DNA from: Hymenopus coronatus
Taxonomy: Eukaryota; Arthropoda; Insecta; Mantodea; Hymenopodidae
Direction of reading: 5' to 3'
DNA: 64,000 bases
Assembly: GCA_030762935.1 (NCBI GenBank)
Contig: CM060888.1
Span: 119,237,468-119,301,467 of the forward strand
Position numbers and translations under genes: made by a program. This document shows, in pieces, positions 32,208-43,663 of this stretch. Within the stretch, counting starts at the first letter, position 1. Each line of letters begins with the position of its first letter. The notes beneath the pieces were generated by a model, which saw only the letters and a program-made list of their open reading frames with translations, ran no database searches and was not told where the DNA came from.

Positions 32208-34413
32208 TGGAAGGAATGTCCTGAACAAAAAGAAGAAACAAGGATTCTAAATATGGTCTTTAATACAAACCCTGTTGGGCAAAGGGCATTATTCACCCCA
32301 TTTATAAAGGGAAGAGAACTATTGGGAATCCGGATAACTATAGACGGGTTACTCTGCTGCCAATTATGGAGAAAACTTATTGCAGAATATTATATAACCG
32401 GATAAAAGACTGGGAATCTAAATTTAGCAAACTTTCAAAATTTCAAATGGGTTTCAGAGGACACAGTATACCATAGACGCCGCTTTTATATTAGACACTT
32501 TAAGGACGAAACAAATGTTAATTAAGCGGGGAAAGCTTCATTGTGCATTTGTGGACTTTAAGAAATATTTGACTCTATTAATCGAAATGCATTATGGTAT
32601 AAACTAGGCAGAAAGGGGTTATCAAGTAAAATGATTAGAGCTTTGCAGGCAATCTATCAAAATGTCGAATTCTGTGTAAAGTACGACAGAAGCAGAGTGT
32701 CAGAGAGTTGTCTAAGCTATAGAGGAGTGAGGCAGGGTTGTATTTTATCTCCCTTGCTATTTAATCTCTTTGTGGGTGAAATTACTGATGCAATGATAGC
32801 AGAGAATATCCAAGCACCAATAGTAGCGGATTTGCAGTATTGTGCTCTAAGACAGTTAACGGATTGCAACGAGGACTGGACAAACTTAAGAATTATTGCG
32901 ATGAATGGCTACTTACAGTTAATGTTAGGCAATGAATTTCAAAAATGGTTCTGTTTATAGCAGGGAGGAGACTTGGACATATGAAGGATAGATACTGGAC
33001 AATGTTAAACCTTAGGACTCATATTTACAATGAACGGAAAATGGACTAAACACATTGACATCACGAAACACAAGGCAAGGGTGAAAGCGGCGGAAGCTCT
33101 CCGAATACGCTGCAGAATTCCGAATATATCCATAACCTTAATGGAAACTGTATACGGAGCTACAGTTAGATCCACGATGACATATGGAGGAGAAATATGG
33201 GGGTGGGAACAAACAGGGAATCTGGACCAAGTGAGGACCCAATTTTTGAAAGGAATTCTGGGTGTAGGAAGGGGTACGGCAAACTGCGGAATAATGAGGG
33301 GATTTGGGGCTCATAGTGAAATGATAGAGTGCAAAATCAGAGCAGTTAAATGTTGGATGAGAATCGATCACGGAAACCAATCTCTAATTAGCGTAGTCTG
33401 CTACCGTGAACAGGTGCGATTGGAAGGTAATTCAACGTGGGCATCAAAATTAAAGAAAGGATTGGAAACCATTGGATGGGATACATTTGAATGGTGTGGC
33501 AGGCAAACAGGTGGAGTATTTGGAGGAAAATTAAGAACCGCCTCTGTGATATTGACAGACAGCAAATAATTGCGCATTGCACAGAGAAGGTTTCATTAGA
33601 AGTACAGACTGCGCTAAAATCGGAGTGGGGTATGGAGCAATACACCAAACTCATTAGAGAGAGGCTCGCATGGCTTAGACTAGGAGCATGGAGGAGCACG
33701 AAAATTTCTGACGAGAATGGTACGAGAATCTGTCCCATTTGCGAGGAGAAAGGGTCGTGGACTCGCATCTTGGCAAAATGTATGGGGTACGGAGGAATGG
33801 CGGGAAACATATTTACCGCGATTCTTTACCACCGCGAATGTAGGGCTAGAAGCATGTTGGACGATACTGGCACGCGTGGAACACATAGAGGGCTAGGTAA
33901 ATTTATAATTAAGGCAAGACAGCTGAGATCTGAGGAGGCTGCTAATAGAGAAGTGGAGGAATAAGTTCAAATACGTTCAACTAAACAAAAGTGACTACAA
34001 TATTCTACATACATATATATTATGTCATACTTAGGTCACTGTTGTGTAATTGTTTTTATATATTGTATATATATTATGTGTATATATTTCTTTTAAGCGT
34101 AATTGTCGATTATAAGAGCGTGCATTTATGAAAGTGTACTCTTTGCGTTAATTTAAATTGCTGTAATTGAATATCTTTGTATTTTTATCTTTTCGGGTTT
34201 ACCCTTAATTCTTTATAGTTGTTTTAATGTTGCTTTTTATTGTGGATTACCTTTGCCTTTTTATTTTCGCGTTTACTCTTATTTGTTGTTATTATTTCAA
34301 TATTGTTTTTAGTCTGCATTACAAAAGCACATATGGTCTGTGAACCCGTGCGAATGTTGAAATTCTATGCACATATGATATTGTTATGTCAATAAATACA
34401 CTTATTCATTCAT
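32208..34413 (+). mobile_element. second LINE, 5'-truncated, with 3' UTR
   Basis: Begins inside the RT domain directly at the A run of a family H copy. It runs through a C-terminal Cys cluster to a stop near 33964 and a T/A-rich 3' UTR. The element appears to end AATAAATACACTTATTCATTCAT near 34413. No TSD was recognised. It is a different LINE lineage from the one at 22-26 kb: GVRQGCILSPLLFNLF and the long post-RT domain differ from the PQGSILGP type. Confidence 0.75.
32300..33964 (+). pseudogene. LINE reverse transcriptase and C-terminal domain, broken
   Basis: Across several frames the order is NPDNYRRVTLLPIMEKTY (about 32325-32375), ILYNRIKDW, FQMGFRG, CAFVDFKKY and FDSINRNALW (catalytic Asp block, about 32550-32600). 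MIRALQAIYQNVEF and RGVRQGCILSPLLFNLFVGEI (about 32720-32790) follow. PIVADLQY (about 32817) stands where the ADD box belongs, and the second Asp is lost. The post-RT region (33030-33569) has VKAAEALRIRCRIPN, MTYGGEIWGWE and GVGRGTAN. A terminal CPICEEKGSWTRILAKC retains three Cys, with Arg in place of the expected His. Frameshifts and stops occur throughout. Role when intact: target-primed reverse transcription. The clade is not assigned. Confidence 0.85.
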
Positions 34414-34817
34414 AGTACAAACCCAAAGGAGCAGTTAAAAGGCAGAATTGAGACCAGAGTAATTCAATTGGCCTAAGCTGTGAAGGGCGGCATTAGAAGA
34501 AGAAATCAAAAGAATATCTTTTTTTACCGTCGAATTTCTTTCTTTTTTTTTCCGTAGAATATTAAACAGTTATTCACATCATAGACGCGCACAACTGATT
34601 TACATTCGTTCTTAATCCTCAAGAAACGTCAAGGATGAATACAGGGCGGTGAAATTATGGGTAATTGTAAGGAAATCACATTTCACCTTTGCGTTTTACC
34701 ACAGTAATATTTACAAAAATCGAACGTTATATAGAGAGAAGATTTGATTTCTTACTATGTCAGAGAGTTTCATAGCCGACCTAAAGGAACTCCATAAGAT
34801 CGTCTCATCAAGAAAAA
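34414..34817. other. no clear feature
   Basis: GAAGGGCGGCATTAGAAGAAGAAATC and A/T-rich runs may be an eroded LINE tail. Nothing is firm. Confidence 0.3.
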
Positions 34818-35512
34818 TCTAATGTGTTCCATTCACATGACTTTCTCTACATCTCTGCAACAAATTCTGTTAAAAAGCTTACGCTTCCATTTACTTCATG
34901 ATAACCGAGAAAAATTAGCAGAAATAGTTTTATTACTTGCTTCCTAGTATGTAGAAGCGAAATAAGGGATTACCATAGGTTAAGGTGATAGTCAAAAGTT
35001 AGTTGCTATGAGACTGAAGTTCCTTTGTTTGTATAGACAGAAGTTGATAAATTCCTGAATGAGAAAAGTATAAACTTTTCAAACTGAAACCAAAAGCAAG
35101 GAGTATCTCAAAATCAATCAACTTCACAAAAAATAATTATATAACTAAATTGTGTATTTTAACTTTACATTTTTTGTGTTGTAGGTTGATGTCCAACTCT
35201 TACAAAGTTTAGTAGTTATACAAAATTCCATAAAATTGATCCAGAATAAAGTAGTCTTCAGAGACTTTTCCCAGAATAGTTCAAGATATACATTTTATTT
35301 GTCCGTAAATATCATAAATGTACGACATTTTAATCAAAATCGTTAGAGCCATTTTTGAGAAAATCAAAATTTTTGGAAAAAAAATTCTATGTAAAGGATA
35401 TTTGGGGGTGGGGGAGTTTTCTTGAAAATCTTCTTGTCGCATCCTTGGAAGATATCAAACTAAAATAGCAAGTTTGGTATTCAACGGTCTTTTCGTTTTT
35501 GAGCTATGCTGT

Positions 35513-35546
<34 letters not shown>

Positions 35547-35694
35547 GCATGGAGCTTTTTCCAAAAATACTTTTTTTTTTATTCAGGGGGACCCAAAACA
35601 TGCATTTCCGATGAAATCTCGGTATCAAATTTTTGGGTGCATTACAATACCTTCTCTATACACTATGTACATACTTCGTGTAGAGAAAGTAAAA
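34818..35694 (+). mobile_element. family H copy, full length
   Basis: Starts TCTAATGTGTTCCATTCACATGAC and ends GTAGAGAAAGT plus five A. Nearly uninterrupted (CA)n at 35514-35543. Confidence 0.93.
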
Positions 35695-38115
35695 ACTAAG
35701 GTATTGTAGCGGAAAGTTTTCTCTGCAGAAAAAGATTTTCCATGACCGAGGGCACCTCAAGGCACGTGCATGTATTTCATTGTCTGTGTTCAAAGAAGCT
35801 AGATGATTAGCAATTAATCGATTGAAAGTTGCCTGTCTGCAGCTCGAGCTGATTGATTTCTTGCATTAAAGCTAATTAGCTCAACAGTCAACAACACTGC
35901 CACGTGCTTCTTCAACAAAGAAAAGTCTGTACATTTCCTTTTTCTCAGGATTTCCTTTCAATACACACTCCAGTAGATGAAGAAAAACGCCATTCTAACA
36001 GCAGTATCTTCACATTGAGGTTAAGGATCGAGGTGGGACTTTTAGTGGAAGTAGATGAAAATTGAAAATACGTATACTTAATGAGAGATTTTTCTTCTAT
36101 AAATTGTCAAGAAAATACTGCCTAACAATTTATAATGAAACATAATAATGATTAATTTCATTTATATCTTTGTATTTATATTATTTATTGAACATACAAG
36201 TACAAAAAATCCTATTTCACCCGAAGTTATATTAAGGTTATATGAATTTGAATTTATTTCACTTCCAATATACATAACTGTAATTACTATACAGCTTAAC
36301 TCTGTTGCACATACATCATTTCTTCCTTCTGGTAACACAACCTGTATATTGACATTTGAGTTGCCACTGGTGCAAATATAAGTAATTACCGTGGTTATTA
36401 ATATACGAGATTACACACAAACTTCACTATCTACCTATTTTTTAATTCTCTTATTATTTAAATATACCAATTTCCTTCCAATTACGAAGCAGAAATTAAT
36501 TTATAATGTTAGTAAGTGAGCAAACATAGTGTGTCCCAGAATTCCACCACACAAATTGGCAGGATTGCAAAGGGGTCCTAGATAAACGGTTTGAGATAGG
36601 GAACCTATTGTCCCTTTTGCGAAATATCAAATAGTGGCATGTTTTCTGTATCGCATATCAATGGCCGTAAATTGAAGGAATGTCAACGTGCGTGTCCTGT
36701 TTTCATTAGAATGTCTCATTTGTATGCTGTCGTCAAAGGAATTTAATGTTGCTGCTCAATAAATACGATATTTAAAATTATTGGACTTGTAGCTTCGGCA
36801 AAGTTGTCAATTCTTTGAGGGTGTGCACGCCTCTGATTATAGCTTGGTTTTCATATCATATGTAGTATGATCCGAATGTACATATTATGCTGTTTTAACC
36901 ACTCGAGCTAATGCAGTTTGCGAGGCTGTTCTGAAAATCTTGTCTAATGCCTATACCTGACTACTGTGAGAATCATGAATTGCTAAACATTGTGTTCATA
37001 TTGTAAGAGTATACACATTATGTGTTAAGAAAATTAATTGTTTCAACGAGGTGCGAAACGAAGAACACACAGACTACATAATATCCTAAGATAATCTAAG
37101 CCTCGAAATTCAGAGCTCATGTACTATTTTCTGCCACATGGTACCATTGGGCATGTTTAAAATTTCCAGATCTCTTTTCAATGAGACGAAGAATTATTGG
37201 CTCGAACTTCAGCTTCTTGAGGTGAGGTTCACACACAATCCTTGAATTTCTAACAGGGTGCAAGGTTCATTTCTTAGAAGGTGTAATCTCTGCAGAGATG
37301 CTACAGGTCGTCACATCCAAAAGTTCCTCTGGTGGCCTGTTGTATTTGGTGCTTCCGACATTGTACTATTTCTCGAAGTCGTTTCAATTTGCCTTTAATG
37401 CAGAATTCACTTTACTGACTAGTACACAGCTCTTAATTCGTTTTACATGTTTTACTACAATTTTTATTTCATTTGAGTTCATTTTACACAGTGATAATAT
37501 TGTTTGGTTAATTGTAAACTGTGCCTACTATTGTAATGTACATAACATTGTAATGTACCCCTTGAAGTGTTAAATTAAATTGGTATTGAATCGTTTTCCG
37601 TTGCACATACGAGCAAGTAGCACCTACATGCTAATCGTACATTACATTTATTTTATTTGTCAGTTCGAATAAATCATATTGAGTAACGCAGCAAAATATG
37701 AACGGCTCGTTATAAAATGTTAAAAAGGAGACAAAAATAAGTATCTATGAAGGCTTGAACCCTCAACATCTTAACCCGATGCCTAGACTCGAACCATAGC
37801 GCCATCATACCAATGCTCTCCGAAATAAGGTGCTAGCGTCACGGCCAACTGCGGTTTGATCAGTCACGCTAAATCTTAATACATGTTATACTATAGCAAA
37901 GAATTTAGAACCCATAGCTCATAGGCTCCTTGTCTCAAACTTGTAGTTTGAACCCTTCTACATTCCTGGTCACAACCTATATTGCTAAAAGAAATCAAGA
38001 TAGAATAAAATGAATACTCTAACAGCTAAAAATTATAACATAAAACATTTGGAATTTCCTATGATAGAATTTTTCTCTAAATATCTCGTATTGTCAAACC
38101 TAAAATTACAAAAAA
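35695..38115. other. AT-rich region without recognised genes or repeats
   Basis: The longest quiet stretch apart from the DNA near 12-14 kb. Frames at 36148-36381 and 37298-37573 are hydrophobic but have no motif, no support and ordinary AT-rich codon composition. GTGTCCCAGAATTCCACCACAC at about 36531 looks like the terminus of a DNA transposon, but no partner end was found. A tRNA-like segment is listed separately. Confidence 0.35.
37750..37815 (-). other. tRNA-like sequence, probably SINE remnant
   Basis: On the minus strand TATGATG...CTTCATA can pair as an acceptor-like stem (six of seven pairs), with GAGGGTTCAAGCC as a box B-like T arm. The D and anticodon arms are poor, so a functional tRNA is unlikely. 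Confidence 0.3.
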
Positions 38116-38256
38116 TGTTATGTATTCCATTCACACGACCTTCTCTTGCTATTTTGGAACAGATTATTCTTACAAAAGCTGATCTTTCTCTTTACTTCCT
38201 GCTAGTCCAGATAAACATTAGCAAAAATGGTCGTATTAATCACTCCTTATAAATAG
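38116..38256 (+). mobile_element. family H, 5' part (left of LINE insertion)
   Basis: GTTATGTATTCCATTCACACGACCTTCTC through TCCTTATAAATAG. The copy resumes at 38548 with about 300 bp of body missing. Confidence 0.8.
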
Positions 38257-38547
38257 ACTAGATTAGATTAGAAAGTATTCTGTAAGTTCATTTAGGGCAA
38301 CAAGCAACTGAACTTGGTATTTGTCAACAGATATACATATATACATATGTTTATATACTACGAGGGAAAAAAATAATGTATAAAGCTCTAGTGCTGAAAG
38401 TACGGGTTGCAAAAACAGGAGAATAGACATATAATCACATCATTTGGCTTTTGAGGCCTGTACGCCACTCCACTGTTCTTAATGTTCTGCATAAAAGCAT
38501 ATGTACTTCGTTTTTTGCATGCACATATCAACAAAGAGTATCAAAAT
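38257..38547 (-). mobile_element. 3' end of the 22-26 kb LINE family, inserted in family H
   Basis: The reverse complement matches 25866-26184 in order: TTTGCATGCACATATCAAC, GGCCTGTACGCCACTCC, AAAGCTCTAGTGCTGAAAG, then ACAGAATACTTTCTAATC. It ends in TCTAATCTAATC-type repeats, giving the true 3' terminus of that LINE. It is 5'-truncated to about 290 bp. Confidence 0.88.
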
Positions 38548-38775
38548 ATATACAAAATTCAGCGAGATTCAGCCGGAATAAAAAGGCTTTCAGAGGTTAT
38601 TCCCAAAAGGTTCAATTTATACATTTCATTTGTGAATTAAATATATTTAATATACGTTATTTTAATCAAAGTTATTAGAGCCATTTTTGAGAAAATCAAA
38701 ATTTTCGAAAGTTTTCCCATATAAAGATAGTTTGGTGTGGGGGATCATCCTCAAAATCTACCTTGGAAGATAACG
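38548..38775 (+). mobile_element. family H, internal part (right of LINE insertion)
   Basis: TATACAAAATTCAGCGAGATTCAGCCGGAATAAAAAGGC to CTACCTTGGAAGATAACG. The 3' third is missing, cut off where the transposase-containing segment starts. Confidence 0.8.
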
Positions 38776-38904
38776 AGCCAAAAAATACGAACCGGTGTTT
38801 TGCCTATCCGCGTCCTCGGCGCTCGTTGCGGTCTGCCGCTATCATAGAATGGCGGATGAAACCATACAACACTTTTAAAACTACTTTTAAAGGCTTTAAT
38901 TACC

Positions 38905-39125
38905 AACTTTATGAAAGGAAATGGTGAAATTGGCCACCGCCGTTATTCATACATTTTTGGCACCTCTTTAGAAACTATCCATCACTCGCCGTAGTTCATC
39001 TTGAGAAATTCTGGCTGATTCCTGGCGAATATTTGGTTTTAATTCTTCTACCGTATGTGGGTTTGTCTTGTACACTTTATGGTTTAATTTACCTCTGAGA
39101 TAGAAATCGCAGGGGGTTGGCTCGG
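38905..39125 (-). pseudogene. DDE transposase C-terminal fragment (Tc1/mariner-like)
   Basis: The minus strand reads PTPCDFYLRGKLNHKVYKTN, then PHTVEELKPNIRQESAR and DELRRVMDSF, a stop, and in a shifted frame RCQKCMNNGGGQFHHFL. That order matches the C-terminus of a widespread insect DDE transposase group ('LTPLDFFLWGYLKDKVY...TVEELK...CQ.C...GGGQFHH'). Asp of the third catalytic position is present (PCDF). The upstream catalytic core is not found; sequence right of 39125 is too diverged. Dead remnant of a DNA transposon. Confidence 0.72.
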
Positions 39126-39263
39126 GGGCCTCAAATCTCTACTAATAATTCTGTCCTGAAACACTTTCAATTCTTCTCATCGAAAGATTGACGTATGATC
39201 TGTTGCAGAGTCTTGTATAAAAAAGGCAATATCACGCACATTGTCTGTTACTTCCATAAAAAA

Positions 39264-40031
39264 TCTGATGTGTTACACTCACATGGCTTTCTCTAGCTGT
39301 CCTACAAACTTCTTACGTAAGATTATTCTTCTTTCTGCATCTTGCTAATCGAAGTACTCATTAGCAGAATGTTCTTATTACTTATTTCCTTATAAGTAGG
39401 AGAAAATAAGGGAATACGCTAGTCTAAAGCCATAGTCAAATGTTTTAAAAGCTGTCGTTATGCGATTGTCATTACAAATCTCTTCTTTTCTTGGCGAGGA
39501 GTAGAACAAAAGAAAACCGCACACTCCCGTCTGAGAAAAGTATAAGTACTTCACAACTGAAGCTAATAAAAATGAATACCTCGAAAACTATAAGCTCCAC
39601 GAGAAAAATGTATATGACATAGCTTGTGTATTTTAATAAGACCTACATTTTTTGTATAGTAAGTTTTTGTCTATCTCTTACGGTTTACTAGTTATGCCAA
39701 ATTAAGCTAATTTCATCCTGAATAAACAGGTCTTTAGAAACTATTCCCAGAAAATTCAAGATATACATATTATTTGTCAGCTAAATATCTTTAATATACG
39801 ATATTTTAATCAAAATCGTTATAGCCATTTTTAAGAAAATCAAAATGTTCGAAACTTTTCCATGTAAAGGGTAGTTTGGGGTGGGGGGGATTTTTCTCAA
39901 AATCTTTGTGTCGCATCTCTGAAAGATACTTAACTTAAATACCAAGTTTGGTGCTTTACCGACTTTTCGTTTTTGAGTTATCGTGTTCAAAGGCACACGG
40001 ACACACGGATTCACTGACAAACGGACACACT

Positions 40032-40067
<36 letters not shown>

Positions 40068-40206
40068 CCTTTTTGTGAAAATGCTTTTTTGGATTCAGGG
40101 GGCCTTAAAACATATATTTCCGATGAAACCTCGGTATCGAATTTTTGGGTGGAATACAATACTTCTCTATCCCTATGTACATTGTACTTACGGGGTTAGA
40201 GAAAGT
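39264..40206 (+). mobile_element. family H copy 1 of head-to-tail array (older subtype body)
   Basis: Starts TCTGATGTGTTACACTCACATGGC and ends GTTAGAGAAAGT. Its body carries TTGGCGAGGAGTAGAACAAAAG. Palindrome at about 39935-39955, long CA tract at 40030-40065. Separated from the next copy by five A only. Confidence 0.93.
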
Positions 40207-40211
40207 AAAAA

Positions 40212-41055
40212 TCTGATGTGTTCCATTCACATGACTTTCTCTATATCCCTGCAACAAATTATTCTTATAAAGCTTATACTTCTATTTACTTCATGCTAAT
40301 CAGAAAAAATTAGCAGAAATAGTCTTATTACTCGCTTCCTTATAAGTAGAAGCGAAATAAGGGACAACCATAGGTTAAAGTGATAGTCAAAAGCTGGTTC
40401 CTATATCAATGAAGTTCCTTTGTTTAAATGGATAGTAGTTGATAAGTTCCTGTATTAAAAAAATATACGTTTTTCATAGCAGAAACCAAAAATAAGGAAC
40501 GTCTCAAAAACGACGAACTCCACGAAAAAAATGTATATAACATAAATTGTGTGTTTTAATGTGCTCTACATTTGTTGTGTAGTAAGTTTTTGTCCATCTC
40601 TTACAGTTTAGCAATTATTCAAAATTCAGTCAAATTCGTCCAGAATAAACTACTCTTCAGAGGCTATTTCCAGAAAATTCAAGATATACCTTTTATTTGT
40701 CAGGTAAAAATCTTTTATATACGAAATTTTAATCAAAATCGTTAGAGTCATTTTTCAGAAAATCAAAAGTTTCGAAAAAAGTTCCATGAAAAGGGCAGTT
40801 GGGGGTGGGGGGATTTTTCTCAAAATCTTCGTGTTGCATCCCTGGACGATACTTAACTTAAATACCAAGTTTGGTATTTTACCGAGTTATCGTGTTCACA
40901 GACACACGGACACACGGACTTTTTGTGAAAATGTTTTGTTTTTTTTTGGATATCGGGGACCCTAAAACATATATTTCCGGTGAAATCTCGGTATCGAATT
41001 TTTGGGTGGAGTGCAATACTTTATACACTATGTACATAGTGCGAATAGATAAATT
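40212..41055 (+). mobile_element. family H copy 2 of head-to-tail array
   Basis: Starts TCTGATGTGTTCCATTCACATGAC and ends at AATAGATAAATT, a degenerate form of GAGAAAGT. The CA tract is nearly absent (40898-40918), so array members differ in microsatellite length. Confidence 0.93.
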
Positions 41056-41061
41056 AAAAAT

Positions 41062-41822
41062 TTGATGTGTTCCATTCACGTGACTTTCTGAACATCTCTG
41101 CAACAAATTATGTTTTCCATTTCTTTCTCTGCAACATATTGTTGTTAAAAAGCTTGTGCTTCTATTTATTTCATGCTAATCGAGGGGAAAAAAAAGCAGA
41201 AATAGTCTTATTACTTGCTTCTTGTAAGTATAAGCGAAATAAGGGAGTCCCCTAGGTTAAAGCGATAGCCAAAAGCTGGTTGCCAAGTGACCGAAGTTCC
41301 TTTATCTGTATGGACAGGAGTTGATAAATTCCTGCATAAGAAAAGTATAAGTTTTTCAAAGCTAAAACAAAAACAAGGAATATTTTAAAAACGACCAATT
41401 CCACGAAAGAAATGTATATAACATAAATTGTGTGTTTTAATGTGTGGTAAATTTTCGTCTCTCTGTCTTATGGTTTAGCAGTTATGCAACATTCCATAAA
41501 ATCCATCCAGATTAAAGTAGTCTTCCTAGATAATTCAAAATATACATTTTATTTGTCAGGTAAATATCTTTAATATACGACATTTTAATCAAAATCTTTA
41601 GCCATTTTTGAAAAAATCAAAATTTTCGAACTTTTTTCTATGTAAAGGGTAGTTTGGGGAGGGGGGGATTTTTCTCAAAATCTTCGTGTCGCATCCCTGG
41701 AAGATACTAAACTTAAATACCAAGTTTGGTATTTTACCGACTTTTCGTTTTTGAGTTATCGTGTTCACAGACACACGGACACAGACACACACACACACAC
41801 ACACATCTTTTTCTGAAAATAT
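41062..41822 (+). mobile_element. family H copy 3 of array, left part
   Basis: Starts TTGATGTGTTCCATTCACGTGAC. Continues to the CA tract (41785-41805) and CTTTTTCTGAAAATATTTTTT, where an inverted copy is inserted. The 3' remainder is at 42714-42823. Confidence 0.92.
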
Positions 41823-41827
41823 TTTTT

Positions 41828-41980
41828 ACTTTCTCTACACGTACCATGTACATAGTGTATAGATAAAGTATTGTATTGCACCAAAAAATTCGATACCAAG
41901 ATTTCACCGGAAATACTTGTTTTCAGTCCCCCTGAATCCATAAAAAGCACTTTTTGTAAAATGTCCATGCGTGTGTGTGT

Positions 41981-42012
<32 letters not shown>

Positions 42013-42706
42013 CTGTGTACAGCATAACTCAAAAACCAAAAGACCGTTAAATAGCAAACCTGGTATTTAAGTTTGGTATCTTCCAAGGATACGACGTGAA
42101 GATTTTCAAGAAAATTCCCCCACCCCGAACTACCCTTTACATGGAACTTTTTTCGAAAATTTTGATTTTCTGAAAAATGGCTCTAACGATTTTGACTAAA
42201 ATATCGTATATTAAAGATATTTACCTGACAAATAATACGTATATCTTGAATTTTCTGGGAATAGCCTCTGAAGACTACTTTATTCTGGAAGAATTTTACA
42301 TAATTATCAAACCGTAAGAAATGGACAAAAACTTACAACACAAAAAATGTAGAGCACTTAAAAACACACAGTTTATGTTATATAATTTTGTTTCGAAGAG
42401 TTGATCGTTTTTGAGATATTGCTTGTTTTTGGTTTCAGTTTTGAAAAACGTGTACTTTTCTCATACAGATAATTGTTAACTCGTGTCCACACAAACAAAG
42501 GAACATCTGTCATCTGGTAACCAGCTTTTGACTTCACTTTAACCTATGATACTCTAATATTTCGCTTCTACTTACAAGGAAGCAAGTAACAAAACTATTT
42601 CTGCTATTTTTTTCTCGATTAGCATGAAGTAAATGGAACAATATGCTTATTAACAATAATTTGTTACACAGAAGTAGAGAAAGTCATGTGAATGGAACAC
42701 ATCAGA
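41828..42706 (-). mobile_element. complete family H copy inserted into another family H copy
   Basis: Starts ACTTTCTCTACACGTACCATGTACATAG and ends GTGAATGGAACACATCAGA, each flanked by T runs that belong to the host copy. Because the host sequence continues exactly on the other side, both termini are fixed to within the length of the T runs: about 879 bp from terminal hairpin to TCTGATG. Confidence 0.95.
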
Positions 42707-42713
42707 TTTTTTT

Positions 42714-42823
42714 ATACAGGGGACCCTAAAAACGTATATTTCCGGTGAAATCTCGGTATCGATTTTTTGGGTGGAGTGCAATACCTTCTCTATACACTAT
42801 GTACATGTACGTGTAGAGAAAGT
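42714..42823 (+). mobile_element. family H copy 3 of array, right part
   Basis: ATACAGGGGACCCTAAAAACG through TATTTCCGGTGAAATCTCGG to GTGTAGAGAAAGT completes the copy begun at 41062. Confidence 0.93.
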
Positions 42824-42829
42824 AAAAAA

Positions 42830-43663
42830 TCTGATGTGTTTCATTCACATGACTTTCTCTACATCTCTGCATCATATTATTGTTAAAAAGCTTATGCTTC
42901 TATATACTTCATGCGTATCAAGAAAAATTTAGCAGAAATGGTCTTATTACTTTCTTCCTTGTATGTAGAAGCGAAATATGGGACTACCCTAGGTTAAAGT
43001 AATAGTCAAAAGCTGGTTGCTATGTGACTGAAGTTCCTTTGTTTGTATGGACAGGAGTTGACAAAGTCCTGTAGGAGAAAAGTTAGTTTTTAAAGCTGAA
43101 ACCAAAAACAAGGAATATCTAAAAAACGATCAACTCCATACCAAAAATGTATGTAACATAATATGTGTTTTAACGTGCTCTACATGTTTTGTGTAGTGAG
43201 GTTTTATCTATCTCTTACGGTTTAGCAGTTATGCAAAATTACGTAAATTGCATCCAGAACAAAGAAAGCTTCAGAGGCTATTCCCAGCAAATTGAAGATA
43301 TACATTTTATTTGCCAAGTAAATATCTTTAATATACAACATTTTAATCAAAAATCGTTAGAGCCATTTTTGAGAAAATCAAAATTGTTGGAAAAAAGTAA
43401 AGGGTAGTTTGGGGTGGGGCGATTTCCCTCAACTTCTTCATGTCGCATCCCTGAAAGACACTAAACTTTAATACCAAGTTTGGTATTTTACCGACTTTTC
43501 GTTTTTGAGATATCGTGTTCACAGACACACGGCACACTGACACAAGGACTTTTTTCTGAAAATGCTTTTTTTTGGATACAAGGGACCCTAAAATATATAT
43601 CTCCGGTGAAATCTCGATATCGAATTTTGGATGGAGTACAATACCTTTTCAATGCACTATGTG
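42830..43663 (+). mobile_element. family H copy 4 of array, 3' terminus lost
   Basis: Starts TCTGATGTGTTTCATTCACATGAC after six A and breaks off inside the terminal hairpin (AATGCACTATGTG). Confidence 0.92.

Noticed and set aside
33388..33810. 140-codon open frame on the minus strand
   Set aside because: It is antisense to the post-RT region of the second LINE (33030-33964), where the plus strand carries recognisable LINE motifs.
36148..37573. Small hydrophobic open frames (36148-36381, 37298-37573) as membrane protein genes
   Set aside because: Hydrophobicity follows from T-rich codons. No motif, no upstream signal, no conservation evidence.
39264..43663. CRISPR-like or satellite array
   Set aside because: The repeats are about 0.9 kb each, dispersed elsewhere on both strands and bounded by transposon-like ends. 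There are no spacers.
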